Under the pieces are notes generated by a model. The model worked only from the letters and a program-made list of their open reading frames with translations. It did no database searches and was not told the DNA's origin. From Benincasa hispida (taxonomy: Eukaryota; Streptophyta; Magnoliopsida; Cucurbitales; Cucurbitaceae), in contig NC_052352.1 in the NCBI RefSeq assembly GCF_009727055.1, positions 26,913,322 through 26,977,321 on the forward strand: a DNA stretch of 64,000 nt, given 5' to 3'. Shown piece by piece: positions 60,100-64,000 of this stretch (its first letter is position 1; each line of letters begins with the position of its first letter). The position numbers were made by a program, and so were the translations under genes.

Positions 60100-60690
60100 A
60101 TTAGGGATTAAACTTATTTCAGTTCGTAAACTTTAAATTTTGTTCTATTTTTGTCCCTAAATTTTAAAACATGTTCGTTTTAGTTTTAAACTTTTAAAAA
60201 GTGTTTATTTTAGTCTCTACTATTAAAATTATGTTAACTCTTCAACAAAAATGTGAGGAAGCTTGTATTTTTGGATGACTATGCTTTAGATGTATTGAGC
60301 ATGATGAATGTGAAGTAAAATACCAATAACCAACACGCCAAAGTACCAAAGAACCAAAATTTTAAACTAAAAATGTCCTTTAAATTCTACCGCTTTAACA
60401 CCTTATTCAAAATTGATCTCTAAATTTTTTAATATAACTAACTTATTTGATAGCTTATTCATTTAAAAATACAAACCACCTTATATTTTATTAAAGAATT
60501 AACAAAATCTTAAATATAATATGACCAAAATAAGCACTTTTTAAAAGTTTAAGGACTAAAATGAACAATTTTAAAAATTTAGGAACCAAAATAAAACAAT
60601 ATTCAAAGTTCAATGACTAAAACGAACATTTTAAAATTTTAAGGACAAAATAGTATGTTGTTCAAAGTTCGGGTACCAAAATAAGATTTA
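60100..60690. repeat. Fold-back element (inverted repeat about 0.13-0.18 kb arms)
   Basis: 60,110-60,240 (TTTTTGTCCCTAAATTTTAA, CGTTTTAGTTTTAAAC) is inverted at 60,510-60,690 (GGACTAAAATGAAC, AAAATAAAACAATATTCAAAG). Middle is unrelated AT-rich DNA. Confidence 0.65.
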
Positions 60691-60699
60691 AGTTATAGG

Positions 60700-61215
60700 T
60701 TTAAAAACATTTTTGGTCCCCAAACTTTTATGAAAATAACAATTTAGTCTCTAAACTTTGATTTGTAACGATTTAATCCCTAAGCTTTCGGTTTTGTAAC
60801 AATTTAGTCCATGAACTTTATTATGTAACAATTTAACCCACATACTTTCAAATATGTAACAATTTAGCCCACATACTTTCAAATATATAACAATTTAGTC
60901 CCTAACATTAATAAAATTATCAACATTTGACGTCAATTTTTATTATTTTATAATGTAGACTTTGTATTTATAAAATTTTTGAGTCTCTAATTAGTTTATC
61001 AATTTATTTTTATAAAAAATCTCATTAAATCTTAACATTCATTTTTATAATAAGGACTAAATTGTTACACATTCTAAAGTATAATGACTAAATTTTTATA
61101 TAGTAAAATTTAAAGACTAAATTGTTACAAAATTGAAAATTTAGAGACTAAATAGCTAAATTTTAGAGATTAAATTGTTATTCTTACAAAAGTTTAACTA
61201 AAAGTGATTTTTAAC
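60700..61215. repeat. Fold-back element with AACAATTTAGTCC modules
   Basis: The left arm (60,700-60,910) has five units of the form GTAACAATTTAGTCC; two neighbouring units of 29 bp (60,837-60,894) are near-identical. The right arm (61,060-61,205) carries the reverse complements (GGACTAAATTGTTAC). No coding sequence. Confidence 0.7.
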
Positions 61216-61520
61216 CTAATTAGTATTAACATTGATGTACATATTTAAAATGAGTACTTTGATAATTTTTTTATTATTAATTTTATACCCATTTTTCTAA
61301 TAATAGTTCAATGGCATTAATACTTAATTAGAATCTTTTTTGGTAATATCATATGAAATCTCAATAATTTGAGTAACTATCCTACAAACAATTAAATATA
61401 TATTTTCTAAATTAATTCAAATTAGTGTTAACTTATTCCGATTAACAATCCTAATCGAAATTGAAGTAAGGTTAAATTAAAAAATATATATACTCAATTA
61501 AATAGGATTAGCATTTTCAA

Positions 61521-61529
61521 TATAAAGGT
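61521..61529 (+). promoter_or_regulatory. TATA box of OPT copy B
   Basis: ATATAAAGG in the same context as OPT A (preceded by AGCATTTTCA, followed by a CTTCAAC-containing leader). Confidence 0.7.
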
Positions 61530-61549
61530 TCTAAGCCTTCAACTTATTT

Positions 61550-62868
61550 TTCACACTTTATTTTCAAGCTCCACACACTGAGGTTTGTATCCCATTCTTC
61601 TTCTTCTTCTTTTTTTTTTTTTTTTTAATCTTCTTTTCCTTCTTTTATTTTCTTTTTTTTTTTCCTCTTCACTTCACCCGCTGCCCGCCACAGTTGAAAA
61701 CACCGCTCGGTCGTCGGTTTGACTATCGTCGCATGGTGGTCGGCTGGTTCCTATCGTCGCCAGCGAGGGTGGGTAAGGGAAGATAGTCATAAGCCAAAAG
61801 ACTATTTTAAGCTTTTCCTTTAAAAAAATGGACAGTTACAAATATAGACATTATATCCAAAGTATTAGTAGATATAACATAATCGAAAAAAATTATAAAT
61901 ATTATCAAATTTAAATAGTCTATCAGCAGGTCAGACTTTGCTATATTTACAATTTTTTTAAATGATGTTATACATTTGTTTATTATTCATAAAAATGCTA
62001 CCAATTGTAATTATCCTTAAAATAAATCTGATTTTTCCATTTTATTTTTTCAATCTTTTTTTTCTTTTCACATTCCTTTCATTTTTTTTTTTCCATTCAT
62101 TTTCCCCTTTAAACTTTTGTTTGATTTTTTTCATCTTCTATTTTTTTTTCTTTTTTCAAAATAGAATGCCCATTCTTTTAATTGATTTTTTTTTTTTTTT
62201 TTTGATATGATAACCTCTCGATTATTATTATATAAATCTAGACATGTATATTTATTACTTTAGATAACTTAAACTATAAGTTTAATCTAATTTGTGTCAA
62301 ATACATTATTTAAACTATAAAATGACGTAACTATGAACTATGATTTCAATAGGTCTAAGATTAAAACAACACTTTTGCTGTAAAACAATAAATTAATAAA
62401 AGTTTTTATTTTGAGATATCAAAGCTAAAATTGGAGTTGGAGTGAGAATCTGCCATACAATATCATAATATTGTTGTCACTTCCAAAATTGATAATTCAA
62501 ATAAGGCAAAGTATTGAGTAATTTAGAAGGAAATTAAAGTAGCACAAACCCCATTCTGTGAATGCTTGAGTGGCAACAGAGTTAAGTAGGCTAGAATTTC
62601 CTGGTTAAGACGATGTTGACCAAATGGTTTGTACCATTTCCAATATTTTTCTTAAGAAGTAAACTGTCATCAATGAATTATGCTTAATATTCAACATTGA
62701 TTGAAATTTGAAACAGAATCATGACTTGTTTAGGAATGAGTTATATGTTTCATTGAAGAGCCACATTCATTAAGTTTCCTTAGTTTTACTGTACAGATTG
62801 TGTTGCATTCCCCATGTATAAAAAGTGAATTCACTCCACGACATAGCAAATCTGTTTGATTGATTACT
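61550..62868 (+). promoter_or_regulatory. OPT B 5' leader: non-coding exon, 5'-UTR intron, remaining 5' UTR
   Basis: Predicted non-coding exon about 61,550-61,582 (ends CACACACTGAG), donor GTTTGTAT at 61,583, acceptor ACTGTACAG with the exon resuming at 62,797. The intron (about 1.2 kb) holds a pyrimidine-rich run (61,599-61,670), the conserved GC-rich block (61,676-61,790), a MITE (61,829-62,016) and a T-rich low-complexity stretch (62,030-62,200). Donor and TATA match OPT A exactly in context. No transcript evidence. Confidence 0.65.
61829..62016. mobile_element. Short Mutator-like MITE in the OPT B 5'-UTR intron
   Basis: Same ends as the element at 31,681-32,012 (TGGACAGTTACAAATATAGA at the left, CTACCAATTGTAATTATCC at the right). 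Only 188 bp: most of the GTCTATCA-repeat centre is missing. Flanks TTAAAAAAA (61,820-61,828) and TTAAAATAA (62,017-62,025) are an 8/9 match for a target duplication. Confidence 0.75.
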
Positions 62869-64000
62869 ATGTCGACTAGCGTATCCGAGATTCAGAGTGG
62901 GGATCTTGTGGCGGTGACTGTCGACGATGAGTGCCCGGTGAAGCAGGTGGATATTACAGTGCCGAAAACCGATGACCCCAACTTGCCGGTTCTCACATTC
63001 AGAATGTGGGTTCTGGGGATTGCGGCTTGTGTCATTCTCTCGTTTGTAAACCAATTCTTCTGGTACAGATCCAACCCACTGTCGGTATCTTCGATTGCTG
63101 CGCAAATTGCTGTCGTGCCGCTTGGTCATTTGATGGCCAAGACGCTTCCGACTAGACACTTTTTCCAAGGCACACGATTCCAGTTCACTATGAATCCTGG
63201 ACCCTTCAATATAAAGGAGCATGTTCTGATTACCATTTTTGCCAATTCTGGTGCTGGCTCTGTTTATGCTACTCATATTTTGACTGCTGTTAAGCTGCTC
63301 TACAAGAGACAACTTACTTTCCTTCCTGCTTTGTTAATTATGCTCACTACTCAGGTTCATATCTTCATCCACTTTTCAAATAATTGTTTGTTAATCTTTG
63401 TTTATGAATTTGTTATTGTTTCTCTAGATTCAAGATTTGAATTGTTTCTTTTTTGTAGATTCTTGGATTTGGCTGGGCTGGAATTTTTAGGAAATATTTG
63501 GTTGAGCCAGGGGAGATGTGGTGGCCATCTAATTTGGTTCAAGTCTCATTGTTCAGGTGATATCTTATTATCTAATACTTCATACGAAATAATGGAGCTC
63601 TCATTATTTGCATTCATATAAGTTTTCCAATTGAGTGGACTTTTGAAATTTGTAGGGCTCTACATGAGAAGGAAAAGAGACCAAAACAAAGCACTACTCT
63701 TACACAATTCTTCATCTTGGCCATGATTTGCAGCTTTGCTTACTATGTTGTTCCTGGCCATCTTTTCATGATGCTTACCTCTTTCTCTTGGCTCTGTTGG
63801 TTTAACTCCAAGTCTCTTTTGCTTCATCAAATGGGTTCTGGCATGAAGGGTCTTGGACTTGGCGCATTTGGCATAGATTGGTCGACAATTTCATCTTACC
63901 TTGGAAGTCCCCTGGCTAGTCCTTGGTTTGCCACTGCCAATGTTGCTGTGGGGTTTGTTCTCGTGATGTATGTCATGACACCTCTCACTTATTGGTTTAA
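62869..64000 (+). CDS. Oligopeptide transporter, OPT family (copy B, 5' part)
   Basis: Paralogue of OPT A, inverted relative to it. Exons 62,869-63,354, 63,459-63,556, and 63,656 to beyond the window. Exon lengths 1 and 2 (486 and 98 bp), phases and splice sites equal those of copy A. The start is the ATG giving MSTSVSEIQ; the in-frame codons before it have no ATG. By my count the first 162 residues differ from copy A at 16 positions, most in the hydrophilic N-terminus (residues 3-32). NPG at residues 109-111 is intact. The visible part of exon 3 (through TPLTYWFN) has no stop or frame change. KIPPR would be outside. Function as for copy A: peptide or metal-chelate uptake, substrate unknown. 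Confidence 0.93.

Larger units (their letters stand above)
56011..61430. other. AT-rich intergenic DNA with fold-back elements; no gene seen
   Basis: No coding frame with support. Contains an (AT)n run near 57,140-57,153 and at least three inverted-repeat elements listed separately. Several T/A-rich stretches repeat the pattern TTTGTTTTTGAAATTT (58,680-58,700; 58,915-58,940), resembling 8,880-8,930 in the OPT A 5'-UTR intron. Confidence 0.5.

Noticed and set aside
61962..62210. 82-codon plus-strand frame rich in Phe
   Set aside because: Product of T-rich low-complexity intron sequence; no homologous frame in the other OPT leaders.

Overview
The window looks like nuclear DNA of a eudicot plant. 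It is AT-rich, gene-poor and packed with nested retrotransposons; the host genes have GT-AG introns. The repeat families resemble those I associate with Cucurbitaceae, but I cannot prove the family or species from the sequence alone.

Only two host genes are visible. They are paralogous oligopeptide transporters (OPT family) in head-to-head orientation about 54 kb apart. OPT copy A (minus, 5,747-8,512) is complete: six coding exons, 2,205 bp, 734 residues, all splice sites in phase. OPT copy B (plus, from 62,869) runs off the right edge in exon 3. Both have the same first two coding exon lengths (486 and 98 bp), a matching TATA box, a short non-coding first exon and a long 5'-UTR intron. The duplication therefore carried promoter and leader as well as the coding body. 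Two relics of the same upstream region lie between them: a promoter-like piece near 12.15-12.49 kb and a 5'-UTR-intron-only piece at 45.65-47.02 kb. Neither has OPT coding sequence.

Layout. 1-5,150: a broken minus-strand LINE (DUF4283/zinc-knuckle ORF1, endonuclease ORF2) with a copia LTR inserted in ORF1 and an assembly gap near the edge. 5.7-9.6 kb: OPT A and its 5' region. 9.6-12.9 kb: AT-rich non-coding DNA with the promoter relic. 12.9-16.0 kb: an inverted-repeat element containing a non-autonomous CACTA element. 16.8-44.8 kb: a nest of Ty1/copia elements of two LTR families (family 1 begins like TGTTGGGGTTGATGTCC, family 2 TGTTGGGTTTTATGTCC), with tandem, nested, inverted and solo-LTR structures. 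45.65-47.0 kb: OPT intron relic. 48.6-55.9 kb: two convergent copies of a third copia family, forming a multi-kb inverted repeat. 55.9-61.4 kb: a SINE-like unit and AT-rich DNA with fold-back elements. 61.5-64.0 kb: promoter, 5'-UTR intron and start of OPT B.

Three places look like assembly artefacts rather than biology: a mate-pair junction adapter at 17,749-17,786 flanked by a 43-bp duplication, a 94-bp perfect duplication around a single N at 38,855, and duplicated contig ends around the N run at 73-97. I see no intact autonomous transposable element and no CRISPR, operon or defence-type system. The most interesting biology is the OPT duplication with its orphan leader relics, and the copia inverted repeat as a possible hairpin-RNA source.
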